From Paragonimus westermani (Eukaryota; Platyhelminthes; Trematoda; Plagiorchiida; Troglotrematidae), in contig QNGE01000898.1 of assembly GCA_008508345.1 (NCBI GenBank), forward strand, positions 1 through 64,000: a stretch of 64,000 nucleotides of DNA. Reading direction: 5' to 3'. Below, one piece after another: positions 36,201-47,299 of this stretch. Below the pieces are notes generated by a model. It was given only the letters and a program-made list of their open reading frames with translations. It made no database searches and was not told the DNA's origin. How positions within the stretch are numbered: the stretch's first letter is position 1; every line of letters starts with the position of its first letter. A program made the translations under genes and the position numbers.

Positions 36201-39200
36201 TATCCCGTGTCAGCTTTTATCGTCCCAGATTGACTTATTCAAAACTTTTGCGAAACTTCAAATTCGGCCAGTCAGGTATAATGTTTAAGGATCATGGGTT
36301 GTAGTGCACTCTTCTTCCGGCCTCATTTCGTATCGTGACATAAATCCTAACTATTAGAGAAAATTTTAAGTAGTGTGTTCTGGTCGGTTTGTTAAGGGCT
36401 TCGTAATCTTTGTACCAGCTGAAAGTACCTAAAAATTTAACTTATCCTTTCGAACATGACACGAATTATTGCCGCATATGCTTAAGGTGGCTGCCACTAG
36501 CCGCGGATCCCATTGCATTTTTGCTTCCAGAAATTCATATTGAAATTTTTGTTTGTTTTTGAGTCCCTTGGTCCACAAAGTTTTCATGTCCAATTCTGTT
36601 TTGTAATATAGTAGAATAAAGTAGTGAATTAAACCCAAAACTTCCCGAACACAAATTGAACATTGCTGTTGTCTGATCACAAGTTTGAATTAAGGTAGGC
36701 GTTTCAGTTGAATTCTTTCGATACCAAGCCATCGACTCCAGTTTCAGTTTTACTGCAACCTGCGTTGAAACCCGTTTGACGTACTCATGAACTCACGATG
36801 CTGACCACTACACCACCGAGTTAATATTAGCCAAAAACCAAATTATCATATGCAAACGCTTGTGAGTACCACTGTGCTTGTCCAACCTGCTCGACAATAA
36901 GGACAGTAACCATCCTGTGGACTCCAGTATATGACCCCACGAATAAGATTTCTAACCACAATGAAACAACAGAAACCAGCAAACTTGCATACCGGTAGCT
37001 GTACTGCTGATACTTAGTAGGGCATTTTGGTTTATATGTTCTGTGTCTACGAATTTAAAGAAGCGGCGGGTAACACGATTATCTAATGACAACATTGCTA
37101 ACGCTTGAACCCTGGTCGTCGCATTGACGTACACTACCGTCGAGCTCAAAAAGAGGTGCAGCCCATCTACAGCAATTTTCGAAAAAGAGTTTGACCGAAA
37201 GCCTCTGCAAATAAAAAAAGCAATCGGTTTTGAGTGCTCGTTGTGTGTTTGTCACAAATACATTGTGACTGAGCTCTGTTTTATGAGTGTCTCGCAGTGT
37301 ACCTTATGCAGGCTTTTCACTGAAGTGAACGCCTTAAATTTTGACTACTTAAATATGTTCTTTACGTGTCACCACATAACTACTCTCTTTCTAGTATAGC
37401 CTTTACCATAATTATCAGTTTTATGACTCACGCACTCGAGAAAATGTCGGCTACTATTAACGAATTCACAGAGTTGAAGCAATACCCTGTTCATCATAAA
37501 ATTGTATGCTGGTAACAGTAATAACGAAAACTATTTTTTCAGGAGCACACCGAACAATAAAAGAGCAGAAATCGGCGTTTTTCACCCAAAAAATCACAAG
37601 TAATGCAGGCATAATGACTACCCCTATAGATTTCCAGTTATTACTGATGAATAATTAAGGAACCTGGACTAATGCACTTTGCTCGCCTATATTGTATTTA
37701 GATGTGATACTCCGAGCAAATAGCTTTTCAGTAACTATCAGGAGTTTGTCAGTACACGTTTATTTTCTGTTATATAGCAAACGTTTACGTTGTGACGGGA
37801 AATTTCTTTGGAGTTCTGGTGTAGACTTCGATCGGTTATGGAGCTGATTTACTCTCGAGAGTTAACGACACACATTACACTCATCTGCCAAAATTGTTAT
37901 CTTCTCTCTAGAGAGCGTCTGTGTGTTCTTCTCGAACCAGACATCACACTGATTAAAGAAGTTGGGCTCGTTTTTAATCCGAAAAGTGTGGTTGCTTCAA
38001 TTGTTGAAAATACTGACGTTCAATTCCGGTTCACTTCGGGTACAACAGTGAAAGGAAACTTAGCCTGGGATGAACTCTTGACCGACGTAAGCCATTCGAA
38101 GGCAATTTACTTGAAAGTGTACTGAAAGTTCAACCACTTAAACTAATTTTCCACGTGCACCATACCAAATGACCCTGAAAGTCGAAATGGCACTGGCTAT
38201 ATGTTGATGAAGAACGGTGATTTATTGAGTGCGCTGATTCCACAATTGACGAGCATAACACCTGTTCCGAATAAATAGCTCCTTCACTGGAGGTAGCACG
38301 TATACAACACAAGCAGGCAAAGATTGTGAAAGTGAAGTCCATCAATTCACCCAAGCCACGGAACTTCGCAGTGCATACATAGACATTACAGTACATTTGC
38401 ATCTACTGACATTAAACATTTTGAGGATCACATACATAGTGGTTTCAGAGCTCTCTGTGAGATCTCCGACACCCACTGCAGAGCGTTGTTTACCCTCAAA
38501 CTAAGAAAACTCCTTCCCTGTAATTGTAGCCCTTATATTTGCCGAACAATCTGAGTTCCAGTTAGCACATCATATTCGCCGTTATTTCAATTTTTCTCAT
38601 ACACGCTCTTGTTCTTGTCCAGGCTGATCCGTGAGAACTATTTCCACTCTATGGCTAACCTGTTTCATTCAGAATTTGTTAATTTTATCTAATGAGATTA
38701 TCGTCACGAAAGACTCATTGCCGTTTGCTAAGAGTTCACTGAATGCTACTGTCGAATTATAGGATCTATCTTGCTTACAATCTGATGATCTGTTTTGAAG
38801 TTAATTATAGCTCATTAAAGATCGTTACAGTTGGTGCCATACCACATTCACTGTTTGTGTACCAAGATTGTTACTAATAGTAACGGCATCCTGTTTCCGT
38901 GTAACACTAGGACATATCGAACGCAGAAGTGACTCGGTTGTGGTTTTTCCGAAACATTCTTGTCTTCTTGGAACACAATTACCGAAACAAGCTTCAACAT
39001 AAAAAATAACCTCGTTCTCACTTGATAAAAAACAACGTGAATTGTCAGTGCATCATATTTATTCTTATTCACAAGCCAATCACTCTCTCAGCAGAGTTGA
39101 TATTGATTAGTTTAGTCCAATCACCAAATCTTTCTCGATCCAGATTGTCCTCTAAAACTAAACCAGACGAACTTTTGATTTAAAAACAGATTTACATTTT

Positions 39201-40279
39201 TTGGTGTTTTGCTTTCCGTGATTTTTTCCTATTTCTTTTGCTCAGTTTGCAAAACGTGTAATTCGTCCTATAAGGTAACATGCAGTCAACAGAGAACAAC
39301 CTATTCTGTCAGTTTCTTTGAAATAGTTTGTCAAAATTCATCTCAAGTCATCTTAACATTGATTCCCATTTGTTCTTGTTCCGTTTCCGAAGTGACCACC
39401 TGAAACAGTTTCATATTCCTCACTCTCAGAATGATAGCTTTATGCATACCGTCCCTTCCAAACAAAGCTGGGAATCAGGTACATTTTTCTATTCCGTGTC
39501 ATTTCTCGGTCTCCAAATGCTAATAAGCTTGCTCAATTGCTTTTTGATATTCCTCCCTCAATGACATGATAAATGACAAGTTTGAGTGGTTTCAATTTCG
39601 AGTAGCTCTAAAACTCGAACGAAAACGATTTCGGCATTTTGTAATGCACTGAAAAGATTTACTGCTATGTAGAAAAGTTTTGGAAACGGCCTGCTGAAAC
39701 TGACTCTCAAAACAAGACTAATTGACTGGTTTGTCCTGGTTTGAACTTGTGAGGTAATTTTGAAACGGTCAACAAATCCCAAAGTGCAAAGTGTTACTTG
39801 ATAAACTCGGATTGAGTATACCATTACAAATTTAGGTGCAGAATGTTACCATTAAGTAATTCACTTAGTAGAGGTCGTTTGTGCGCTATAGTTTTGTGTA
39901 TTCAACCTGGTACGAAACACCTGCCGAGAAACTTCAGGAGGAAAACACAGTTCCTAAATATACTTGATGAAATAGACCAACCTAAGCTATAACCATTCGT
40001 CCGTTTTGTTGTAGATCTTTGAATCGGCATTCGTGTTCGCATGTTGCCTGAGTCCAGATGCCTGTTGGAGTTCCGTTTAGAGTTTGTCGGATTCTTTTTT
40101 CATTCATACACCAGTTTTTAAATAATTGTTTTAATTTTTTAAATACTTTTCTATTCCCTTCTATTCTGTTTTATTTACGGGTCGTATGTTTTTTGGCAGT
40201 GGTCAAGGCTATTGGCCTAATGGACAAGCCTGATTCTAGCCAGTGGAGTGAATCTTTTGCCAAACATCTCATCGGCTAA
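30222..40279 (+). CDS. Gene A: candidate multi-exon gene, 3' part, unrecognised protein
   Basis: Exons proposed: 30222-30336 (weakest), 32022-32225, 36100-36275, 37912-38086, 39246-39274, 39393-39478, 40200-40279 ending in TAA. The last six add up to 750 nt, exactly 249 codons plus stop, with phases 0-0, 0-2, 2-0, 0-2, 2-1, 1-stop all agreeing. Acceptors are strong (acctaccag, cttctctctag, ttcttttgctcag, ccgtttccgaag, ttttttggcag) and donors good (gtatgt, gtataa, gtaagc, gtaaca, gtacat). The product contains DITLIKEVGLVFNPKSVVAS, WDELLTDFAKRVIRPISDHL and ends SSQWSESFAKHLIG. It looks soluble, and I do not recognise the family. The 3.9-kb intron between exons 2 and 3 holds a PLE fragment and a CR1-like LINE. 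Exon choice is manual, so individual boundaries may be off. Confidence 0.5.
30337..32021. other. Putative gene A intron, no element recognised
   Basis: No open frame of note on either strand and no recognisable repeat. Several short AC-rich stretches only. Confidence 0.45.
32854..33644 (-). pseudogene. Penelope-like element fragment (RT thumb to GIY-YIG tail)
   Basis: The first frame (33644-33123) reads DTLQAELDFLQKVFMQNVYP, FISLPFKGGPVAEVISRKL and VYSFVCSCEAPYIDRTTTE, ending in a stop inside the GIY-YIG core. Another frame, 33114-32854, continues with FQIVYRVSKNRSKMVRFRVL and ISIRLLNPDLCTQKFV, the PLE C-terminal tail. A frameshift at about 33115 therefore joins the two. The RT core upstream is missing. 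It lies antisense inside a putative intron of gene A and is not expressed from that gene's strand as protein. Confidence 0.8.
33740..35935 (+). mobile_element. CR1/Jockey-like LINE, broken
   Basis: In order: a linker reading near 33960-34230 (VEHATWCNRATVANRVNRLG); RT pieces at 34550-35010 (YRRVALLSVVSTVIESL, then VYLSFPKAFGRVDYSI, for the usual DFSKAFDxV); VRQGSILGPLLS near 35040; LINE C-terminal wording at 35340-35560 (AGSLSLSTNCEVAV, LLRRIYGLIHPEVF, QAFHPYLKKDL); and WNELPKSVVRG near 35810. Frames shift repeatedly and the catalytic FADD was not found. A piece of a different LINE interrupts it at about 34290-34440. It is in the sense orientation inside the large intron of gene A. Confidence 0.78.
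34290..34440 (-). repeat. Internal scrap of the RTE-like LINE with GAT/GAG repeat tail
   Basis: 34358-34432 matches 62362-62437 (ctgtgagatttgagt and flanks), which in the LINE at 60-64 kb encodes the endonuclease-RT linker; both read TQISQ…I.EA…GTGV on the minus strand. Here it ends in a (GAT)n(GAG)n simple repeat at 34308-34334. It is inserted within the CR1-like LINE. Confidence 0.65.
36429..36595 (-). CDS. Candidate terminal exon, antisense inside gene A intron
   Basis: The minus-strand acceptor (ttattctactatattacaaaacag) is very good. The frame entered with two leading bases reads LDMKTLWTKGLKNKQKFQYE, FLEAKMQWDPRLVAAT and CGNNSCHVRKDKLNF to a TAG. The composition is highly protein-like. 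A GT directly after the stop makes a donor possible, but the stop lies in frame. No family recognised; a weak resemblance of the EAKMQWDPRLVAAT stretch to MBT-type repeats is only an impression. Confidence 0.38.
36720..36835 (-). mobile_element. tRNA-headed SINE remnant
   Basis: Minus strand: GGTGGTGTAGTGGTCAGC resembles an A-box region, followed by a degraded B box (GGGTTTCAACGC) and AACTGAAACTGGAGTC. The last part resembles the GAAACTC end of the hammerhead SINE family with the ribozyme stem deleted. Confidence 0.4.
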
Positions 40280-40342
40280 CATCCAGCATATTTGCGTATG
40301 AGAATTATATAAGTTAACCTCCAAACAAGCCATGGACGGAAA

Positions 40343-40348
40343 ATTAAA
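40343..40348 (+). terminator. Possible polyadenylation signal of gene A
   Basis: ATTAAA 64 bases after the proposed stop codon, a common variant signal. Suggestive only. Confidence 0.35.
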
Positions 40349-43300
40349 GGCCGTCCGCGGAGTGTGGTTAATGTTCATATTAACACAATAATCGGTGTGC
40401 TCTTGACAGAATGCACGGTATTTAAAGTACACACAAATCATTATATGATTCTGTTAGCAACATTAGTGACGTCAGATGATTTGTATTTCTCTGTGTGTAT
40501 GTGTGTGTGATCGTTAAGCGGCCTATGTAGCAAATGGATTCTACTCAATTATGAACACTCACATTCTGCTTCGTTTCACATAAGCTCTCAAACCAACAAG
40601 GTACACTGAACAAAAATGCTTTCTCATGTCACGATATTATACCGTTTTGTGGACTTTTGTCCAAATTGATGACAACAATATGTCTGCGAAACCACATCAG
40701 CATCTGTTATTATTAACAATAAAAATAATGATACTAAATAATGGGACCGGTTATTTTAACACTTTGACGGTCTATCTTGAACAAAGACAAACGTAACATA
40801 CAAATCGATAGATCATTCCAGACGATAGTTTCACACTTATCTGTTTACAAGCTCACTTATAATCGTTGCACGTGACCAGCCAAATTCTTCGAACTTTTCA
40901 GATTGTCAGTGGGAATTAGAAACAGCGATAAAGTTAAATCCTTGAACATTCGTGTTAAACTGAAGTGATAATGGTTTTCTGTCTGAAAGCATAGACCACA
41001 AGGCGGATTAACTACGACAGTATTCACATTTCAAAAATGGCTTTTTTCAATCAGCCTGGACAATTTTCGTACTTGACAGGCTTTGAAAAAAGCTTAGTCG
41101 TAATAAGCTGCTGGTCAACTATTACCTCACATGCTTACACAAGCACGCTGACCGTGTAACATGATAACTGTACACTGAAACTGGCATCTCAGGAGGTGCC
41201 ATCGTTCAGGGTTTACATGAGCATAGTCATAAAGGTGATGGTATCACATTAATTATAGTCATGGAATAACCAAGCTCTACAAGTTAGGTTGTTACTATTC
41301 TGTGAGCATTTCCTGGCATGTGCACGCAACAGTAGATGGTTATCATTCTCTCATCTCACGTAGTTTTGTTTTGCGCCCTTTAAATGCGACCATATTTTAA
41401 TGTTGCCGTTTGTTTCTGTTCTGTACACCTTTCTGTTTATAAGGAGCATACGCTTCTCTATCAGCCAGTCATGTAAGTGATTAATACCGGGTGTTAACCT
41501 AACCTAACCTTTGGTCTTTGTTTCGTGTTTATTCTCCTCATATGGCTTGTAGTTTTGTTCAAATCTACACCTTGTATTTTTTGTGTTCTCCGGACGACTC
41601 CAGTTTTTCACACTCTTTCTTTATTGTTACACTATCAGTTTTTAGCTCTTTGTTAAGTGCGTTTATTTCGATGTGGTTATGGCTAAGGCACAAAGGGACT
41701 GTCTGTGCACCACAAACTTAATGCTCTATGGATGGCCTCTTTCAAGAGCTTGCTGTTTCTTCAACCACATAACACATAATTGAGCTCGTAGGCTACCCTT
41801 TCTAAGGAAATCTAGTCGGCTGTACTTGATGCACTTGCATAAGAAAACGCTGTTTCTCCTCGACAGATTAATGCACGCATGCTCTTACCTGTAACAATGT
41901 TTGATTAATTATTTATTCAACTTCAATTAATTTGATGTTTCCATTGATCTACCAGTAGACGTGATGAGCACACGAATGAACAGATTAAAAATTCTTTCTG
42001 ATCGGGAAGAATCAACACAAACTCTCCAATGTCGGTTGAAAGATGACGGTTGAACAGATACATATTGCATTTACCAAGAATTTTATTCGTTTTATTTCGT
42101 TTTTCTGACGTTTTTCAAAAATATTTAAAAAGAACGACCAGCTGTGAGTAATTCCAGGTTTGTTAAAATAACCACGTTTTACACTGACTCTTATGCTGTA
42201 TGATTAAAGCAGCTGGTTGCGATTCAACAGAGTCTCGCCAGGATTTTCAACAATTAGTTTTCAAATTATCTTGCTGAGTCTTAAAATCATGCTCAAGAAA
42301 CAATCGATAAGACAAAAAACAATACTGCGTACATTTCGTGGGCTAGTTGTTGTGAAAAACCGATATGTCAAACAGTTCAAAGTAGTTACAGAATCATTTC
42401 CACAACCTTCAAAAATACATCTTTCATCAAAACGTAGATAAACGTGAAACAATATCTACTTCCAATAAGTCCAAAGCTCGGGTGGTATGACTAGGCCAGA
42501 CGATTCAGATATGCACGATTTATAAACAGTTCATGTCAAATAGACAAAATCCAAACCGTTACTTTACACCAATTAACAGTAGCTCGTTAAAAACGCAGAA
42601 TACCAAGGAATGTTAAATACGTAGATTCCACAAATACATTATCAAAACGCATGCATGACATGTATGCGAAAAACTCAAAAAGATGGTGTTTCATTACCTT
42701 TGGCCCGTCACAAGCTCGTTCGATGTCTTGACGACCTTCTCGATTCTGTTCATCAACGTTTGGCTAAACACCGCACGAAAACTCTACTATACTTACCAGT
42801 ACCTAGAGTGACCTCTTGGCGGATCAGAAAGCAACGCATTATACCAATGTTACACTCGTAATAATTGATGCACTACCACATGAGGCAATTACGCTTTTAA
42901 TATTCTCATTTCTATCTTTCCAGGTTAAATTAGAGTTAAATTAGGAGATCCTTTTTGCCCCAACATCATGGGATAATTTTTTTGGAAAGATTGAACTTTC
43001 ATTCGTTCACATCAACGGTTTAGCGGTATTGTCAAGCAGAATAAAACACAGTCTTGTGTGTGCGGTCCTGTTAACGAAACAAGGCAAACAGTTCTGTCTG
43101 GAACACACACAAGTTCAGCTCATCAGATTACATTGGTTGTTACTTTTTGGGACACCATTTTCATTCCTTCAGACGTGTTTTTTCATCCCGGTTAATGTGC
43201 AAGTCCAGATTCATTTTTTGTAAGAAGCCGACGGCATAGAATTGAAATGATAAAGTACCATAGTATCCGGCTTTTTGTTGTTCACAAATGGTCACAATGA

Positions 43301-44185
43301 CTACACCCGTTGAAGATGACCATTCAAAGGAGTTTACTCACATGCGCAAAATAATGAAAACCAGGTGTATTAAACCACAAACCGTTGGCAGGTATAGTGC
43401 GCATAGATAGATGCCTTTGCAAGCAACGGCCCTAATGAAAACACAATCCAGCTATAACGTATGAACTAATTACATTTATGTCGCAGCTAGTTTACACGTT
43501 CAGTTTGTTTTCATACCATTTTTGCGCACCCAGTTGTCTCACTTCGTAACCACCGTTTCAATTCAGCCTAGACAGTCAGCTGTATGAGCCGCACACCAGT
43601 ACGAATACCTAAACTTATCTGGGTGACCATCCGATGTAACTGATTCGAGGGTCTATAGAAGCCGTTATCCTTTTGACTAACCTAAACCGTCCGATAGACT
43701 CGACTGAATCGTTCCCGCCGACTTATCAAGCTCTTAGGCTACACTCGGTGCGCGGTTTTGTCGTCATGTGCTGAAAGTAGCAGGCGCTATTGCAATATGA
43801 GCAACTGTGATTCACTGAGCACTCACAACTGTCCTACTGAGACAGATAATCGATTCTGGTTGTGTATTCTCGCCACGGCCGTAAATATTGCCTGAATGTG
43901 ATAGTTGTTTCATAAGGATTGTATTGCCTATTTCATTATCATTACAAACTAAGCTTCGTAAGTACAATCGAAGTGGTTAGAGTAACCGACTCCTCGTTGC
44001 TGTACCCATTTATTTTTTGTCACAGTTGATGTTGCCCATAAATGCATTGTCTGTAAACCGAGGATGAAAAACTGAACATGGAATTGTTCAATGCGTATTT
44101 CTTTACATATTCCTTTTAACAGTTTCTGTCCCACTTCTCAGAAATAGGGTGATTTTAACAGAATTTAAAAATTTGGTATTTTCAG
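40349..44185. other. No gene recognised (40.3-44.2 kb)
   Basis: Intergenic or intronic. An acceptor near 41633 opens FSSLLSAFISMWLWLRHKG to a stop at 41721, and 42655-42861 has an open Leu/Arg-rich frame (ARHKLVRCLDDLLDSVHQRL). Both are too weakly supported to call exons. A short (TAACC)3-like run at 41495-41510 is noted. Confidence 0.4.
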
Positions 44186-44306
44186 CTATTGCCTTTCGGG
44201 TAGATTAGTTATGTTTACCAGAATTGGTTCCTCTCTCTCTCAGAATAAACAGTACACACCATATTTACCCACGGTCTTACTTAGGATTGAAGTCGAAATT
44301 GGTTAA
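44186..44306 (+). CDS. Candidate terminal exon
   Basis: After an acceptor ending ggtattttcag, a frame entered with one leading base reads YCLSGRLVMFTRIGSSLSQN and PTVLLRIEVEIG to TAA at 44304-44306. Nothing upstream was linked to it. Tentative. Confidence 0.28.
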
Positions 44307-45039
44307 TCACATAACGCACAGTTTTCGAACTGACAGCCATTTCGTAGCACTCCGATAGGCCGCTATGTTCCATAGAGTGTTGTTGCGCGCTTGTCCAAAA
44401 CACTTGAGCAATAAAACCGGTTTTCAGCCAAGCAACTCATTGTACTCGTCAAGCGAAGCGTGTAAACACTGGGAAAATGTTCTGGTGAAATAAACTGTTC
44501 TATAGCCTGATTTAGTGACTGAAATACTTCGTTTTTCACGCCAAGAGTACAATTGTAGCTTCTTAACTTGCAATCCAATTTGTCCAGAATGTTCGCCTGC
44601 TTCTTCGTTGACCTCCAAAATCCTCAGTACGGAGAATTAGGAGACAGAAGTTTCATCATAACTTTCTTTATTAGCCATACTTTCAAATAAAGTAATTTTC
44701 CCTCAGCATGCATACTTTACGGTAACGGTATAAAATATACTCGAAAAATGGTTAAAAAAATTGCACGTCATTTGTTTAAAAGATCATAGTTCTTTTCAGT
44801 GCATGTTGTTAACAACACTCCAATATGTAAAGACGTACATACTTGCATATTCAGAGTTAAATGGTACCGAGGACACCGGGAACCGACCTGCTATTGGCAA
44901 TACTTCCCGGTTTGAGTGATAAATCAATAAGTATAAATAAGCAAATAAACGAGTAACTAAGAAAAACGCAAATCGATCGGCGTATGTACGATCGCAGCTT
45001 TCGCAGTCCGATAGACATTTTGGCGAAAACTACTTAGGA

Positions 45040-45130
45040 AGGAATTAATGGATTCGAATTTCGCTTCTGTTAGAGCTGGTCAGCAGTACATATCCTTTCC
45101 ACGGCCGGGAATGGAATTTCGGCTATGTTT
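45040..45130 (-). mobile_element. Hammerhead-bearing SINE fragment
   Basis: Minus strand: CTGACCA (45083-45077), GCTCT-AACA-GAAGC, GAAA (45062-45059), preceded by TTCCCGGCCGTGG, which aligns to the tRNA-like arm of the other copies. Helix II has three clean pairs; the 5' core carries CCA instead of TGA. Confidence 0.55.
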
Positions 45131-45324
45131 CCATAGGGCTATATGATTGAATACAACGGTACTGACCTTACCCCCAGATAAGTATGTATGTGGACGTCCA
45201 ATCAATTTGTTTTGCGAGTAGTTCTCAGGTTCCATTATCTTTTCGATGAAAGACCCATTTACTGTCTGTTAACTCCAGTTAACAATCTTACGATCAGGAC
45301 TTCTGGCCATACTTCGGGCGAGAT

Positions 45325-45445
45325 TAGTGATATAATGATCAAAATGGTTGCCTCATGAAAGAGTGGTGGGAGTTCGAATCCTGATGCCGTCCATGACCCA
45401 GGTATGTACGACTGACGAACTGTAACAAAATTGACATTAGAGTGC
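45325..45445 (+). mobile_element. Hammerhead-bearing SINE copy
   Basis: Degraded tRNA-like head with GAGTTCGAATCC as B box (45370-45381), then CTGACGA at 45412-45418, the AACA loop at 45424-45427, and GACA in place of GAAA (45432-45435). CTGACGA still satisfies the general CTGANGA core. It is opposite in orientation to the copy at 45.06 kb. Confidence 0.55.
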
Positions 45446-45745
45446 AAGGTTTCTTTTCAGAAGATGCTGGCTGGTATGTAGACCGATACCAGAAATTCGT
45501 GAACAGGCTCACGGTTGAAGGCTCATTTTTAGTTGTGACACACTGTCATGCCCGAAAGCGTTAGCAGTGAGCGAAGTGAACAGTTACACACTCCGCTAAC
45601 CCGACAAACACAGCCCACCAGCATTATGCGGCACGAAGGCTAAATTTTCTGCAGCTTGAGACCACGTTATCGTTGTGCCGCTCTATATTTTCTTCCAGTC
45701 ACCAACAGCCGAATTCTATAACGTGTGACTCTTCAAACGCTTACA

Positions 45746-46072
45746 TCATATGCAGAATCCATGACCAATAAGTATAGAATGTGCCTTTTCACTGTTTAGG
45801 ATAGTGGTGCCAAATATGAAAAGTTTCTTGTTGATATCTAGCGGAACATCGCTTCGATCATACGGGATATCGCCCAGTAATCGCTGCAGACCGTTTACAA
45901 TGATGGTAGATTTAACTGAGAAAACTGACATAAGTACATACCAGTACTCAAAGAACAGCGGTACCTTAGTTGGCAGGGAAGTAGAAAGCTGTACCCGATA
46001 CACACGCTGTAGTGATGGATGGTGAGGATCAAGCTCACTGCTTGTCACTGGCTTGTCCAAGACTGTCGACAT
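45746..46072 (-). CDS. Candidate coding segment, weakly laminin-G-like
   Basis: A 108-codon frame. The middle reads STIIVNGLQRLLGDIPYDRS then DVPLDINKKLFIFG, which in spacing resembles the beta-strand pattern of LamG domains (…VxLYVDGxx…PLxxxxxLxIGG). No Cys signature or second domain is visible. The stretch is open on one strand and has no fixed splice sites. It could be an exon of an extracellular protein or a chance frame. Confidence 0.28.
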   Translation of the reverse strand: MSTVLDKPVTSSELDPHHPSLQRVYRVQLSTSLPTKVPLFFEYWYVLMSVFSVKSTIIVNGLQRLLGDIPYDRSDVPLDINKKLFIFGTTILNSEKAHSILIGHGFCI

Positions 46073-46530
46073 GATGCAAATTACAGCATCTAGCTGTTGT
46101 GAGGTTCATTTACCAATCTGCTAGCCAACCTATCTATTGTAGTGCTGAGTTCAAGTTTTATATAACGGTCTAATTTCTGCATGTTAGTCGAGCGATAAGA
46201 TTGCGTGATTGACATGACTGATGAACGTCAGTAAGCAAAGTTAACTGTATTGAATTCGTCTGACGTGAACTCGCGTTAATTTCTTTGAACTGAAGAATGT
46301 ATATAGAGTGAGCAATGCTCTCTATCCATGTCTGCCTGTCACCTTCTGATTAAGAATCAGTTGTGCATTTCAAGGGTGTATTCGAAAACCGTCACACATT
46401 ACTACAGTAAATTATCTCATTCAAAAAACTGGAGGTGAAAATGAGCGTGATCTCCAGTCATCTATCCTTTGAAGGGGCTGCAGAAACCGTTCGAAGGTTA
46501 CTTCCTAGAGGAAATCTATAGAATAAGGTG

Positions 46531-46680
46531 GTGTACATCCTGTTAGATAACAGATCCTACGTGGCTATTTTTAAAAGTGAACTCTCTAGGCAACTGTGGT
46601 TGACTGGACCAGGAACAACTTTGCTGTTGCACACCGCCAATGGCGTGTTATCGACCCACGTTATACAGACTAATTTGTGA
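46531..46680 (+). pseudogene. BEL/Pao retrotransposon protease relic
   Basis: The frame reads VYILLDNRSYVAIFKSELSR, QLWLTGPGTTLLLHTANGV and then VIQTNL before a stop. This is the DUF1758-type aspartic protease wording of BEL/Pao elements (usual VxxLLDxGSDxTxxxxxLxxxLxLxG). The DNGS active site is DNRS here, consistent with inactivation. No RT or integrase of this element was seen nearby. Confidence 0.6.
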
Positions 46681-47073
46681 GGATCACAGTGGTGAAATGT
46701 CGAGTGTTTCTACACAACTTTTGCCCGACTTGGACACGTGCAGCTAGATCACACGCACATATATGTATATCAACCTCTTTCTCGACAGTCGGACGTCTGC
46801 ACGCTGTTGCAAATGACGAAGATTAGCAGACTCACTGGACGTCCTTGCTACTCGCAGGAACAACGCGTTCATAAATCTACGGCGGCCAGGTAGGTGACCG
46901 GCCTGATTTTGGTGTGCTGTTTTCTCTGTGTTTCAAATGCAACCAGATCATGAGACACCTGAAGATCCTGCATGTGATATCCACGAGATCAGTGATCTTA
47001 TGGTCTACAAGTTGAACTTTTTAATTCTTCCATATTGAATGAAAGGTTGAGACTAATTCGAACGACAATATTA

Positions 47074-47265
47074 CTAACACTTTCGAAGAACATCAAAGTA
47101 AACATTAGCGTGTTGATCCCTATGACCATTCCATGTTTTACTCTTCAAATTCACTGTGGATTCGGATGTAGGATCGTCAGGAACGGCGTAAATACCGCTA
47201 CAATCTTCGTCATCTCTGGCAGAATGAGCAGGTTCATGCCAATTGAACTGTTCCTGAAAGTCCAT
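47074..47265 (-). CDS. Candidate coding segment, acidic
   Basis: Open minus-strand frame reading FQEQFNWHEPAHSARDDEDC, YAVPDDPTSESTVNL and WNGHRDQHANVYFDVLRK. It is strongly hydrophilic, unlike most chance frames here. A tttcag acceptor lies at its start. No family recognised and no partner exon found. Confidence 0.32.
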   Translation of the reverse strand: MDFQEQFNWHEPAHSARDDEDCSGIYAVPDDPTSESTVNLKSKTWNGHRDQHANVYFDVLRKC

Positions 47266-47299
47266 CCATCAAGCTGCCGTGATAAATCACGTTTTTAAG

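Noticed and set aside
41495..41510. Telomere-like TAACCT repeat
   Set aside because: Only about three units and not the TTAGGG-type repeat expected in flatworms.
45925..45950. 26-nt intron (gtatgt…ttctcag) within the minus-strand ORF at 45.7-46.1 kb
   Set aside because: Removing it breaks the frame with an immediate stop, so the unspliced reading is preferred.
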